Positions 22,471 through 28,377 of a DNA stretch of 29,196 nt are shown piece after piece. Source of the DNA: a virus; the IMG/VR virus record IMGVR_UViG_3300001589_000056, positions 1 through 29,196 of that record; one strand, 5' to 3'. The position numbers were made by a program, and so were the translations under genes. Within the stretch, counting starts at the first letter, position 1; every line of letters begins with the position of its first letter. The notes beneath the pieces are model-generated. The model searched no databases, was not told where the DNA came from, and saw only the letters and a list, made by a program, of their open reading frames with translations.

Positions 22471-22743
22471 ATGAGCAACAACACCCTTACCAAGAAGCGC
22501 CGCGTTATCAACTACCTCTCAAGCGGCAAGGGACTCACTCCCGCAGAGGCACGTTCCCGGTTCGGAGTCGCTAACCTCCGAGCCACCATCAGCGATATCC
22601 GCTCGATGGTTGAAGCCCACGGTAACTGGGAAATCAGTACCGAGGGTACCGCTAACGGTTCCACTCGTTACTTCATGGAGGATACCCATCCGGGCAATCG
22701 CACCTACGGTTTCGATAAGAATGGAAAGCGTTACTCCCTCTGA
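22471..22743 (+). CDS. winged helix-turn-helix DNA-binding protein (90 aa)
   Basis: Small predicted DNA-binding regulator. LTKKRRVINYLSSGKGLTPA (residues 6-25), EARSRFGVANLRATISDIRS (26-45) and WEISTEGTANGSTRYFM (54-70) give the helix-turn-helix and wing of the phage family that reads 'LTPxEAxxxFGxxxLxxxIxxLR'. The basic N-terminus contacts DNA. The start at 22471 is chosen by GGAG 10 bases upstream. It is a single-gene unit between two UUCG terminators, with a consensus promoter and a structured leader. Its G+C content is clearly higher than in the flanking late genes, so it is likely an early or constitutive regulator. Confidence 0.78.
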   Translation: MSNNTLTKKRRVINYLSSGKGLTPAEARSRFGVANLRATISDIRSMVEAHGNWEISTEGTANGSTRYFMEDTHPGNRTYGFDKNGKRYSL

Positions 22744-22764
22744 AATTGAGGAAACTTGGATTGA

Positions 22765-22797
22765 ACAGATCCTCCGGTTCGCCGGGGGATTCTGTTT
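22765..22797 (+). terminator. hairpin terminator, UUCG loop
   Basis: CCTCCGG-TTCG-CCGGGGG, extended by ACAGA/TCTGT around a small bulge. The following T-run is weak (TTTAT). It closes the winged-helix unit. Confidence 0.7.
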
Positions 22798-22802
22798 ATC
22801 CA

Positions 22803-22810
22803 GATAAATA
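22803..22810 (+). promoter_or_regulatory. T4-like late promoter box
   Basis: GATAAATA, 18 bases before the ATG at 22829, with AAAGGAGA between. It is the same octamer as at 6906 and 18793. Confidence 0.55.
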
Positions 22811-22828
22811 TCATGAAAGGAGACTTTC

Positions 22829-22975
22829 ATGGGTAAACAACATTCAGCGGGTAAAGGAGATCGACCCAGAAAAGTTGATCTCAAAAAGTATAAAGAAAAC
22901 TACGAAAAAATTTTCAATAAAACGAAAGTGAGTAATAATAATGGCAGTAAGAATCGTAAGACTAACGACAGGTGA
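22829..22975 (+). CDS. small conserved phage protein, GKGDRPR type (48 aa)
   Basis: 48-aa basic protein. MGKQHSAGKGDRPRKVDLKK followed by YKENYEKIF is a pattern I know from many tailed phages (small proteins with the consensus GGKGDxxRxxxxxKYxxNYxxIF), which have no assigned function. A strong AAAGGAGA lies 4-5 bases upstream of the ATG. The C-terminus overlaps the next gene by 35 nt in another frame, which makes the last dozen residues (NNNGSKNRKTNDR) less constrained. It is probably a late or middle gene. Confidence 0.7.
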   Translation: MGKQHSAGKGDRPRKVDLKKYKENYEKIFNKTKVSNNNGSKNRKTNDR

Positions 22976-23252
22976 AGAAATTCTTTGTGACTACACGGTG
23001 GAGGATACTTCCGCTAATCTTAAGAATCCAACAGTTCTACTACCCATGGAGGGTGGGAAGTTGGCTCTAGTTCCATGGATGCCTTATTCGGATAAGCCGA
23101 ATGAAACTGTAACCATGTCAACTAATAATGTTATGTTTGATATTCCACCTCTCAAGGATCTGATGAATGAATATAACAAAACAATTGGTACAGGTTTAGT
23201 TATTCCTGATGGTCCAATTGGTGATACTCCGGGACTTAAGTTGACCACCTGA
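22941..23252 (+). CDS. conserved phage protein, possible Sm-like fold (103 aa)
   Basis: Belongs to a small family common in T4-like marine phages: MAVRIVRLTTGEEILCDYTV, then NPTVLLPMEGGKLALVPWMP and the C-terminal YNKTIGTGLVIPDGP. The opening strands with LTTGEEIL resemble Sm/LSm or Hfq-like beta-barrels, but that fold assignment is inference from pattern. The start overlaps the preceding ORF by 35 nt, and the ribosome-binding site is weak. tRNA-Arg begins 6 bases after the stop, so the mRNA and tRNA are probably co-transcribed. Confidence 0.68.
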   Translation: MAVRIVRLTTGEEILCDYTVEDTSANLKNPTVLLPMEGGKLALVPWMPYSDKPNETVTMSTNNVMFDIPPLKDLMNEYNKTIGTGLVIPDGPIGDTPGLKLTT

Positions 23253-23258
23253 TTATAA

Positions 23259-23332
<74 letters not shown>

Positions 23333-23344
23333 TTGGAGAAAAAA

Positions 23345-23539
23345 ATGAAAAATGTAGAAATGACATTCCAGTTCGAAGACTCACAGTATGAAATGCTTGA
23401 AGACGAAGCGAAGTCTTTAGGTATGACTATAGAAGAATTAATGGCGAATACTTTCTCTGTCATAATGCATGAGATTCAAGATGATGTGCAATACAGAAAT
23501 GAACATGGTAAGCAACCGCAAGATACTAAAACTGATTGA
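23345..23539 (+). CDS. small hypothetical protein (64 aa)
   Basis: Unrecognised 64-aa acidic protein: MKNVEMTFQFEDSQYEMLED followed by EAKSLGMTIEELMANTFSVI, then MHEIQDDVQYRNEHGKQ. The first 12 residues look like a strand and the next 40 like two helices, a layout reminiscent of ribbon-helix-helix regulators, but the basic strand residues expected there are missing. GGAG lies 5 bases before the ATG at 23345. The GTG at 23330 is rejected because it lies inside tRNA-Arg. It overlaps the next gene by 35 nt. Confidence 0.65.
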   Translation: MKNVEMTFQFEDSQYEMLEDEAKSLGMTIEELMANTFSVIMHEIQDDVQYRNEHGKQPQDTKTD

Positions 23540-23873
23540 AACTGCAAAACCAGTTTGTATGAATATACCTAGACAAAAGAGACATTGTTCTCTTATTGTA
23601 TGTAAGAATGAAATAGTTTCAATTGGGACTAATGTTTTCAAAACACATCCAAAGGCAAAAAGACTAGGATATCGATATGATGAAATGCATTCTGAATTAG
23701 ATGCATTACTTAAGGCGCCTCAAAGGAAAAATTTACACCTATATAATTTTAGGTTTAATAGGTTTGGAGAAATGAGAATTTCTAGACCATGCATACTTTG
23801 TATGCCTTGGTGTATGGCTATATTCGATAGAATCTTTTTTACAACTCCTACAGGAATAGAAAGAATACAATGA
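23505..23873 (+). CDS. cytidine/deoxycytidylate deaminase-like protein (122 aa)
   Basis: Zinc-dependent deaminase-fold protein. HSELDALLKAP supplies H62 and E64 (H-x-E), and RPCILCMPWCM supplies C96 and C99 (P-C-x-x-C). These are the three zinc ligands and the catalytic glutamate of the cytidine deaminase superfamily. RQKRHCSLIVCKNEIVSIG (23-41) forms the first strands, and NVFKTHPKAKRLGYRYDE resembles the phage subgroup with a THP motif before the H-x-E. Phage dCMP deaminases supply dUMP for dTMP. This short version may instead act on free nucleosides or tRNA. The start is uncertain: ATG at 23505 or 23469, with no clear ribosome-binding site. It overlaps the gene before it by 35 nt. Confidence 0.72.
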   Translation: MVSNRKILKLIETAKPVCMNIPRQKRHCSLIVCKNEIVSIGTNVFKTHPKAKRLGYRYDEMHSELDALLKAPQRKNLHLYNFRFNRFGEMRISRPCILCMPWCMAIFDRIFFTTPTGIERIQ

Positions 23874-24058
23874 ATTTTAAAATAGGACAGAAAGTTATTC
23901 AAAAAACAGATATGCAAGAAGGCACTGTTATCGAAATTATTGATAACGTTGCAAAAGTTATTTTTTCTGACGGAGAAATAAAGCATATGCATCATACTCT
24001 ACTTGCAGAAAAACTTGATGGATCGACTGACGACTCCCGAAGTTTTTTGACCGAATAG
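23870..24058 (+). CDS. small beta-rich (KOW/Tudor-like) protein (62 aa)
   Basis: 62-aa protein: MNFKIGQKVIQKTDMQEGTV followed by IEIIDNVAKVIFSDGEIKHM. The alternation of strands with a GxKV ... EGTVIEI ... AKVxFSDGE pattern resembles SH3-like barrels of KOW or Tudor type, which often bind RNA or protein; this is a fold inference only. Its ATGA overlaps the previous stop by 4 nt, so it is coupled to the deaminase gene. Confidence 0.62.
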   Translation: MNFKIGQKVIQKTDMQEGTVIEIIDNVAKVIFSDGEIKHMHHTLLAEKLDGSTDDSRSFLTE

Positions 24059-24111
24059 AGATATGATCAATACATATAACGGCTAGAATGTAATATATTG
24101 AAAGGTATTTT

Positions 24112-24378
24112 ATGAGTATCCGAGAGCCAAAAGCAGGAATCAAGTCTACAGAATTTTGGGCAACTATTGGAATTTCTGGTTTACCCATTGCAGATCAATT
24201 GGGTATTTTTGATAAAATGCCTGTGACAGAGGGAGGGGAAACTGCTCTATGGATCTCAGCAGGTCTCATAGGAGCAGTTTATGTTTTCACTAGGGCATGG
24301 GTCAAGGTAGCAAACGTAAAATACGGAGATCAAAATGAAAAAAGCGTTATCAATACTAACACTCGCAGCAGCAAGTAA
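24112..24378 (+). CDS. holin-like membrane protein (88 aa)
   Basis: Small membrane protein that could be a holin. STEFWATIGISGLPIADQLG (residues ~12-31) and ETALWISAGLIGAVYVFTRA (~43-62) are two candidate transmembrane segments, separated by an acidic loop and followed by a polar C-terminus. This two-helix layout, with a short N-terminus ending in K-S-x-E-F-W, resembles phage holin-like proteins. GAAAGG precedes the ATG by about 7 bases. It overlaps the dockerin protein gene by 44 nt. A holin next to a secreted wall-binding protein is plausible, although the lysozyme lies about 4 kb away. Confidence 0.6.
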   Translation: MSIREPKAGIKSTEFWATIGISGLPIADQLGIFDKMPVTEGGETALWISAGLIGAVYVFTRAWVKVANVKYGDQNEKSVINTNTRSSK

Positions 24379-25135
24379 TCTTTATGCACAGGACGATAAC
24401 AACTGCGGACCAAAGTTAGTTCCAATGACAACCACCAGAGTTCCTTTTTTTAATGATGAAGGGGAAGAAAGTGGTTATATGATTACAGTGTCGGAAGCTG
24501 ACACCGAAACTCGTACTATGATTGCTGCTTACGAAACTCCGTATAGCGATTCAATTGGGGCATTTACTATGGATGGTGATATAACATTTACCAATAAATC
24601 TCCCGTTACTAGAAGACAAAGGTTTCGGCAGAGTATTCTTTTATCAGAGGGAATCATGCCAATAATTCCTCCAGCATTCTCTGAAGTTTGCTGGGAACCT
24701 GATATTCGCAGACTCATTACATATTACGAGCAAGTTGTCCAGCCAGGAGAAACTATTCGGGTTCCAATCTTCTGGGAGATTACAACTCGTCTGGAGGCGC
24801 AACTTGCAGATGTCAACGCGGATGGTGTCGTTGATGCGGCAGATCAAGGACTTCTTATGGCAGCATTTGGAACTGATAATCCTCTGTATGATCTCGATCA
24901 GAGTGGTGTGGTCGATAGTGCAGATTTAGGAATCCTTCTCAGTCAGTGGTCAGAAACTTCGGATGATGTCATCGAAGATGCAAACGCCGGTGATCCCGAT
25001 CCAATCGAGCAAATATGGAATCCTGCATGGGAAACATCTGATTATATCATATCAGTTGATATTGAATCGGAACCAATAAGGGGAGGTAATGGACAAGTCC
25101 GTATCCCTTTTCCGGATTGGCAGTGGACAGCATAA
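24335..25135 (+). CDS. secreted dockerin-domain protein (266 aa)
   Basis: Predicted exported protein. The signal peptide MKKALSILTLAAASNLYAQ (1-19) has a basic start, a hydrophobic core and an AQ-D cleavage region. The type I dockerin-like module spans ~159-206. The first calcium loop is DVNADGVVDAAD, the second is DLDQSGVVDSADLG, and the helix ends are LLMAAFG and LLSQWS, with the spacing of paired dockerin repeats. The first ~150 residues (TFTNKSPVTRRQRFRQSI etc.) look beta-rich. A GILLSQW ending is characteristic of Phycisphaerae secreted proteins in my knowledge. The next gene overlaps by 19 nt. The partner cohesin is unknown, and the role (virion, lysis or host surface) is inferred only. 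Confidence 0.8.
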   Translation: MKKALSILTLAAASNLYAQDDNNCGPKLVPMTTTRVPFFNDEGEESGYMITVSEADTETRTMIAAYETPYSDSIGAFTMDGDITFTNKSPVTRRQRFRQSILLSEGIMPIIPPAFSEVCWEPDIRRLITYYEQVVQPGETIRVPIFWEITTRLEAQLADVNADGVVDAADQGLLMAAFGTDNPLYDLDQSGVVDSADLGILLSQWSETSDDVIEDANAGDPDPIEQIWNPAWETSDYIISVDIESEPIRGGNGQVRIPFPDWQWTA

Positions 25136-25497
25136 AGGGTGATATATCTTTAGAGGATGCAAATGGTTCTGCTGGACCTGCCACAATAACAGTTAATCCT
25201 TACGGATATCAATCAATTGGTTTAGATAGATTGGTGGAACCTACCAGTAAGTGGATTGTAGAAATGTACCGAGGGGATAATCTTCTTGGTACATTATCAT
25301 CCGAATCAGAAAATGCATCATCTAGTGGTAGGATTAATTTACCTGACGGGGGCGTCCAGTATGGTAACGCCCTCTTCTGGAGAAAATTAATTCCTACCGA
25401 TCAAGTTAAGTTAGGCGATAAATGGATAGTTTATGGGTGGAATACTTCTCCCATAATTTCTGACTACCCACCAAGTAGAGAATACATAAAACCATAG
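25117..25497 (+). CDS. hypothetical beta-rich protein (up to 126 aa), start uncertain
   Basis: The frame is open from about 25117 to 25497 but has no ATG near its start; TTG (25117) or GTG (25123) would be needed, and no ribosome-binding site is visible. The product (KGDISLEDANGSAGPATITV; WIVEMYRGDNLLGTLSSESE; LGDKWIVYGWNTSPIIS) looks like an all-beta, Ig- or carbohydrate-binding-like domain. It overlaps the dockerin gene by 19 nt in a different frame, so translation by frameshift from that gene, as a C-terminal extension, is a real alternative. The stop is followed 10 bases later by the next gene. Confidence 0.55.
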   Translation: MAVDSIKGDISLEDANGSAGPATITVNPYGYQSIGLDRLVEPTSKWIVEMYRGDNLLGTLSSESENASSSGRINLPDGGVQYGNALFWRKLIPTDQVKLGDKWIVYGWNTSPIISDYPPSREYIKP

Positions 25498-25507
25498 GAG
25501 AATATAA

Positions 25508-25858
25508 ATGTCAGAAGAATTTGATTTTGGATTCACAGCAGTTGATGAAGATGAATTATCTAATATATTAAAGAATGTTTCTACTGATGTCGAGCCAAGC
25601 GAAGATATTCTTGCAATCAAAGAAAAACTAGATTTGATAATGCAAATGAATAGCACATGTGAAGGCGCAAGTGCAGTAAAGCTACAATATGATGAATTAA
25701 TGAAAGCCAAATTTGATGAAATAGAGGCACTAATAATTCCAGTTCTTCAGAATTTGATGAAAAATCAGTCTAAAGATTATCTTTATTGGCCGGGAAAACA
25801 GCGTAAAGCCCAGTGCGAACTACAGTTAGAAAAAACACTCAAAATCACTCGAAGCTGA
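25508..25858 (+). CDS. conserved T4-like phage protein (116 aa)
   Basis: Recognised as a small family conserved in marine T4-like phages: MSEEFDFGFTAVDEDELSNI at the N-terminus and IPVLQNLMKNQSKDYLYWPG at the C-terminus, ending with an amphipathic helix (CELQLEKTLKIT). The family has no function known to me. It is acidic and helical in the middle (ILAIKEKLDLIMQMN; KLQYDELMKAKFDEIE). It has a strong AGGAGA ribosome-binding site. The stop codon immediately precedes the TTGACA box for the tRNA cluster. Confidence 0.75.
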   Translation: MSEEFDFGFTAVDEDELSNILKNVSTDVEPSEDILAIKEKLDLIMQMNSTCEGASAVKLQYDELMKAKFDEIEALIIPVLQNLMKNQSKDYLYWPGKQRKAQCELQLEKTLKITRS

Positions 25859-25886
25859 TTGACACAACCAGAATCTGTGGTACAAT
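25859..25886 (+). promoter_or_regulatory. sigma70-type promoter of the tRNA cluster
   Basis: TTGACA (25859-25864), a 16-bp spacer and TACAAT (25881-25886), then ATGCGT and a start at about 25893, 12 bases before tRNA-Leu. Confidence 0.87.
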
Positions 25887-25904
25887 ATGCGTATGAAGAA
25901 CGAA

Positions 25905-25989
25905 GCCGGGATGGCGGAATTGGCATACGCATCAGACTTAAAATCTGACGATCTTAATGATCTTGTGGGTTCGAGTCCCACTCTCGGTA
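25905..25989 (+). tRNA. tRNA-Leu (anticodon TAA)
   Basis: Class II tRNA of 85 nt: acceptor GCCGGGA/TCTCGGT, anticodon stem TCAGA/TCTGA with loop CTTAAAA, TAA at 25939-25941 (reads UUA), a long variable arm (CGATCTTAATGATCTT) and T loop GTTCGAGTC. CCA is not encoded. Confidence 0.94.
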
Positions 25990-25994
25990 TTATT

Positions 25995-26067
25995 GCCACC
26001 GTAGCTCAGTTGGCAGAGCAGAGGTTTTGTAAACCTCAGGTCGCAGGTTCGAGTCCTGTTGGTGGCT
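25995..26067 (+). tRNA. tRNA-Thr (anticodon TGT)
   Basis: Acceptor GCCACCG/TGGTGGC, anticodon stem GAGGT/ACCTC with loop TTTGTAA, TGT at 26028-26030 (reads ACA) and T loop GTTCGAGTC. CCA is not encoded. Confidence 0.95.
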
Positions 26068-26088
26068 TCCTTCGGAGGGTAGTGTTTT

Positions 26089-26161
<73 letters not shown>

Positions 26162-26165
26162 TGTT

Positions 26166-26241
26166 TCAGAGTGTAGCACAGCTTGGTAGTGCGTTGCGTT
26201 TGGGACGCAAAGGTCGCTGGTTCGAATCCAGTCACTCTGAC
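26166..26241 (+). tRNA. tRNA-Pro (anticodon TGG)
   Basis: Acceptor TCAGAGT/ACTCTGA, anticodon stem TTGCG/CGCAA with loop TTTGGGA, TGG at 26201-26203 (reads CCA) and T loop GTTCGAATC. The D loop (GTAGCACAGCTTGGTAGTGC) is one base longer than in its neighbours. CCA is not encoded. Confidence 0.94.
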
Positions 26242-26255
26242 TTAAGGAGATTATG

Positions 26256-26441
26256 ATGCCAAAGCGTGAATTGGATCAATTTGATTTGGAAGCAGAACGA
26301 GAAGCGTCTGCAATTCGTGGCCACCGTGGAATTCCGGAGACTGCTTACGGTAAGGGTATTACCAAGCAGCGAAGGATGCACAAGCGAGGGCAAGAAATTT
26401 TGGAAACTAGAATCATCAAGAGAGGACAATGGCTATCATGA
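26256..26441 (+). CDS. small charged hypothetical protein (61 aa)
   Basis: Unrecognised 61-aa highly charged protein: MPKRELDQFDLEAEREASAI, then RGHRGIPETAYGKGITKQRR and MHKRGQEILETRIIKRGQWL. AAGGAG lies 6 bases before the ATG at 26256; the ATG at 26253 is also possible. It starts 14 bases after tRNA-Pro, so it is probably read from the tRNA transcript and opens the last operon. It overlaps the next gene by 13 nt. A basic nucleic-acid-binding role is possible but not shown. Confidence 0.62.
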   Translation: MPKRELDQFDLEAEREASAIRGHRGIPETAYGKGITKQRRMHKRGQEILETRIIKRGQWLS

Positions 26442-26710
26442 CAGAAGAATTGATTAGTTCCCGAGAAGATATTTGTTTTATTACAAATAAGATTATAAGC
26501 AAAAATGATAAAACAAGATTTACGTTTGAGTTTGATGCTTGGGTATCGGAAGAGGGTCAGAAGATTGTCGAAGCAGAAGCTCGTGGTTCTGATCCCGATC
26601 GGGAGTCTCAGATCATCTTTAGTGAGTGGTATGCAATAGATGAAGCAAATGCCGCAAACGATGAATTCCGCCGAGGGTGGCGACCTGTTCGTCGTGGGTG
26701 GTCGGAATGA
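26429..26710 (+). CDS. hypothetical acidic protein (93 aa)
   Basis: Unrecognised 93-aa protein starting MAIMTEELISSREDICFITN, continuing KNDKTRFTFEFDAWVSEEGQ, with an Arg/Trp-rich end (EFRRGWRPVRRGWSE). It is mixed alpha/beta by eye. The start could be ATG 26429 (GAGGA very close) or ATG 26438, so the N-terminal four residues are uncertain. It overlaps the prepilin-like gene by 4 nt (ATGA), which implies coupled translation. Confidence 0.62.
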   Translation: MAIMTEELISSREDICFITNKIISKNDKTRFTFEFDAWVSEEGQKIVEAEARGSDPDRESQIIFSEWYAIDEANAANDEFRRGWRPVRRGWSE

Positions 26711-26967
26711 GAGCATTTACTATACTAGAACTTCTGGTATGTGTCGCATTGATTTCTCTTTTGATTTCAATGACTTTATTTTTTCGGTGGGATGATACCA
26801 AGAAGGAACTTCAAGACAACCAAGAGATCCAGCAAGCAACAACCGAGTTATGGCTGTTACGCATTGAAGATCCTACTCAACCTGTTTATTGGGTTTGGGA
26901 AAACGAAGATGGTGTCATGTGGATGATGTCTCGCAGTGACAACAAGGTGAGGAAGGTAGGACCATGA
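26707..26967 (+). CDS. prepilin/pseudopilin-like protein (86 aa)
   Basis: MRAFTILELLVCVALISLLI followed by SMTLFF is a type IV prepilin-like N-terminus. It has a short leader (MRA), the F-T-I-L-E start with glutamate at mature position +5, and a hydrophobic helix of about 20 residues. The residue before the cleavage site is Ala instead of the usual Gly. The remaining ~60 residues (DDTKKELQDNQEIQQATTEL; PVYWVWENEDGVMWMMSRSD) are short for a pilin head, so it resembles a minor pseudopilin or a mimic. The start is the ATGA overlap at 26707; the in-frame ATG at 26677 is rejected. Processing by a host prepilin peptidase is inferred. Confidence 0.7.
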   Translation: MRAFTILELLVCVALISLLISMTLFFRWDDTKKELQDNQEIQQATTELWLLRIEDPTQPVYWVWENEDGVMWMMSRSDNKVRKVGP

Positions 26968-27164
26968 GCAGTGAAATTCATGACTTTCATGGGCCATATC
27001 AGATTCATACACATCCCCAAGGAGATGTCGTGTTTATTAAGAATGGTGGCGTATATTCTTATGACAGCGATAAACTTCGAGAAATTGTCACATCCAAGAT
27101 TTCGGAATACAATGCCGAATTAATGAAATGGAATCTTCTATTGGACAGAATGAATAATGCATGA
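26964..27164 (+). CDS. small hypothetical protein (66 aa)
   Basis: Unrecognised 66-aa protein: MSSEIHDFHGPYQIHTHPQG, then GDVVFIKNGGVYSYDSDKLR and a helix (EIVTSKISEYNAELMKWNLL). The His-rich opening followed by two strands and a helix is distinctive, but I know no family. It is coupled to the prepilin-like gene by a 4-nt ATGA overlap and to the next gene by an 8-nt overlap. Confidence 0.65.
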   Translation: MSSEIHDFHGPYQIHTHPQGDVVFIKNGGVYSYDSDKLREIVTSKISEYNAELMKWNLLLDRMNNA

Positions 27165-27378
27165 CGAAGAAGTAGGATTTGCGGCACTCTATATCATGAC
27201 TACTTGGAATGTTCTTCTAGGCATTTGTATGATTTTTGAGATTATTCCACTTTATTACGGTATGGGACTTGCCTTTATTGGAATGTTTGGTATAATTTAT
27301 AAGTCTTGGAGAATGCTTATGGGCGATGTTCGCCCTTGGAATCCTCCTAAAAGGATTAATAAGAATGATTTGTCTTGA
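27157..27378 (+). CDS. two-span membrane protein (73 aa)
   Basis: 73-aa membrane protein with hydrophobic segments ALYIMTTWNVLLGICMIFEI (~10-29) and GMGLAFIGMFGIIYKSW (~35-51). A short PLYY turn lies between them, and a basic cytoplasmic-type tail follows (PWNPPKRINKN). It overlaps its upstream neighbour by 8 nt and the next gene by 14 nt. It could act in the membrane with the prepilin-like protein two genes upstream, but that is guesswork from context. Confidence 0.65.
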   Translation: MHDEEVGFAALYIMTTWNVLLGICMIFEIIPLYYGMGLAFIGMFGIIYKSWRMLMGDVRPWNPPKRINKNDLS

Positions 27379-27574
27379 GTGCGAAATCCAAATTCCAGAA
27401 GCCCGTTTAGAAGCAGTCCCCGACGCAGAATATTGTGTCAACTGTACTGATAAAAACTCCGCTCCTGTTATTGCCCGTGTGATCTACAGTCATAAGTGTG
27501 ATAGCGAACTGTTCATTGCCAAGGGCAAAGAAAACGTTCGCCGGCTTAGTCGTGAATGGTCTAGATCCCGGTGA
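27365..27574 (+). CDS. DksA/TraR-type zinc finger protein (69 aa)
   Basis: MICLECEIQIPEARLEAVPD followed by AEYCVNC supplies C3, C6, C24 and C27 with the I-P-x-A-R and V-P linker typical of DksA/TraR C4 zinc fingers. Only the zinc-finger part is present, with no coiled coil, so it is a short phage version. Such proteins may bind RNA polymerase; small TraR homologues do so with other domains, and this one cannot be assumed to act alone. The start at 27365 has AAAAGGA 9 bases upstream; the in-frame ATG at 27326 is rejected. It overlaps the membrane protein gene by 14 nt. Confidence 0.75.
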   Translation: MICLECEIQIPEARLEAVPDAEYCVNCTDKNSAPVIARVIYSHKCDSELFIAKGKENVRRLSREWSRSR

Positions 27575-28377
27575 TATCTCCCATAACAACCACCCACAAT
27601 CTAGTCCAAATTGATCCAACCGAGATTTCTGTTTCTAGAATCTCGGTTGGTCAACTTTTTTCTATGATAAAAGATTTGAGTAAAGCAAAAACACGACCTG
27701 CACCGGGAAGAAAATTTTGTTTTGCTATCTGGCATAAAGATTTACTCATAGGTGTTATGGGTTTTTCTAGTCCTGTGATTAATCTTGGTGTCAGAGATGA
27801 GCACTTAAACATGCCAAAAAATCCATCCGAAAAAGGAAAGGTTCTTCGGAGTTATGTTGATATGTCAACGTGTGTTGGTCTTCAACCATTATCTTGGCAT
27901 TGGAACATAGGAAAACTTATCGCTATGTTAGGAGTCTCGTCTGCTGTCTCCTCGTACTATCAACACCAATACCGTGACGATCTTGTGGGTGTTACTACAA
28001 CGTCTCTGAGCGGACGAGGATCGCAGTACAACCGTCTCTATAAGTTTCTAGGGTATACGAAGGGTTATGGACACGAACATGTCTCAGACGAAGAGTACCA
28101 GCGTATGATGCAATGGATGAGAGATAATGATATCGAGATTCCATCCTGCAATTTTGGGGCAGGTAGTAATCCTCGTATGCGTAGAATTGCTGCCTATAAT
28201 AAGGCGAATGGAATTAAATCTCCTATGAAGCACGGAAAGAAGAGAGGCGTATACTACATGGCTTGTTCTAATGAAAGTGTTGAAAGTATATGTGAAAGAT
28301 GGTATAATCGCTGGGGTAAATCTAGATATGAACGAACCAAAGATCAAACACCCCCATACTTAAATGGAACTGATTAA
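27571..28377 (+). CDS. DUF4338 (DruA-like) protein (268 aa)
   Basis: By pattern a DUF4338-family protein. LIGVMGFSSPVINLGVRD (59-76) corresponds to the family's LG-x-LGFSS ... RD block, VLRSYVDMSTCVGLQPL (91-107) to its conserved strand-helix, and VGVTTTSLSGRGSQYNRLYK (139-158) with FLGYTKGYG (159-167) to its C-terminal core. DruA of the Druantia defence system belongs to this family, but phage copies occur alone and their role is unknown. The C-terminus (KHGKKRGVYYMACSN; CERWYNRWGKSR) adds a basic tail. It starts with GTG overlapping the previous stop by 4 nt. No other Druantia genes are present. Confidence 0.6.
   Translation: MISPITTTHNLVQIDPTEISVSRISVGQLFSMIKDLSKAKTRPAPGRKFCFAIWHKDLLIGVMGFSSPVINLGVRDEHLNMPKNPSEKGKVLRSYVDMSTCVGLQPLSWHWNIGKLIAMLGVSSAVSSYYQHQYRDDLVGVTTTSLSGRGSQYNRLYKFLGYTKGYGHEHVSDEEYQRMMQWMRDNDIEIPSCNFGAGSNPRMRRIAAYNKANGIKSPMKHGKKRGVYYMACSNESVESICERWYNRWGKSRYERTKDQTPPYLNGTD

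Noticed and set aside
22746-22931. 61-aa ORF in another frame
   Set aside because: It crosses the terminator hairpin and overlaps the recognisable GKGD protein; no ribosome-binding site.
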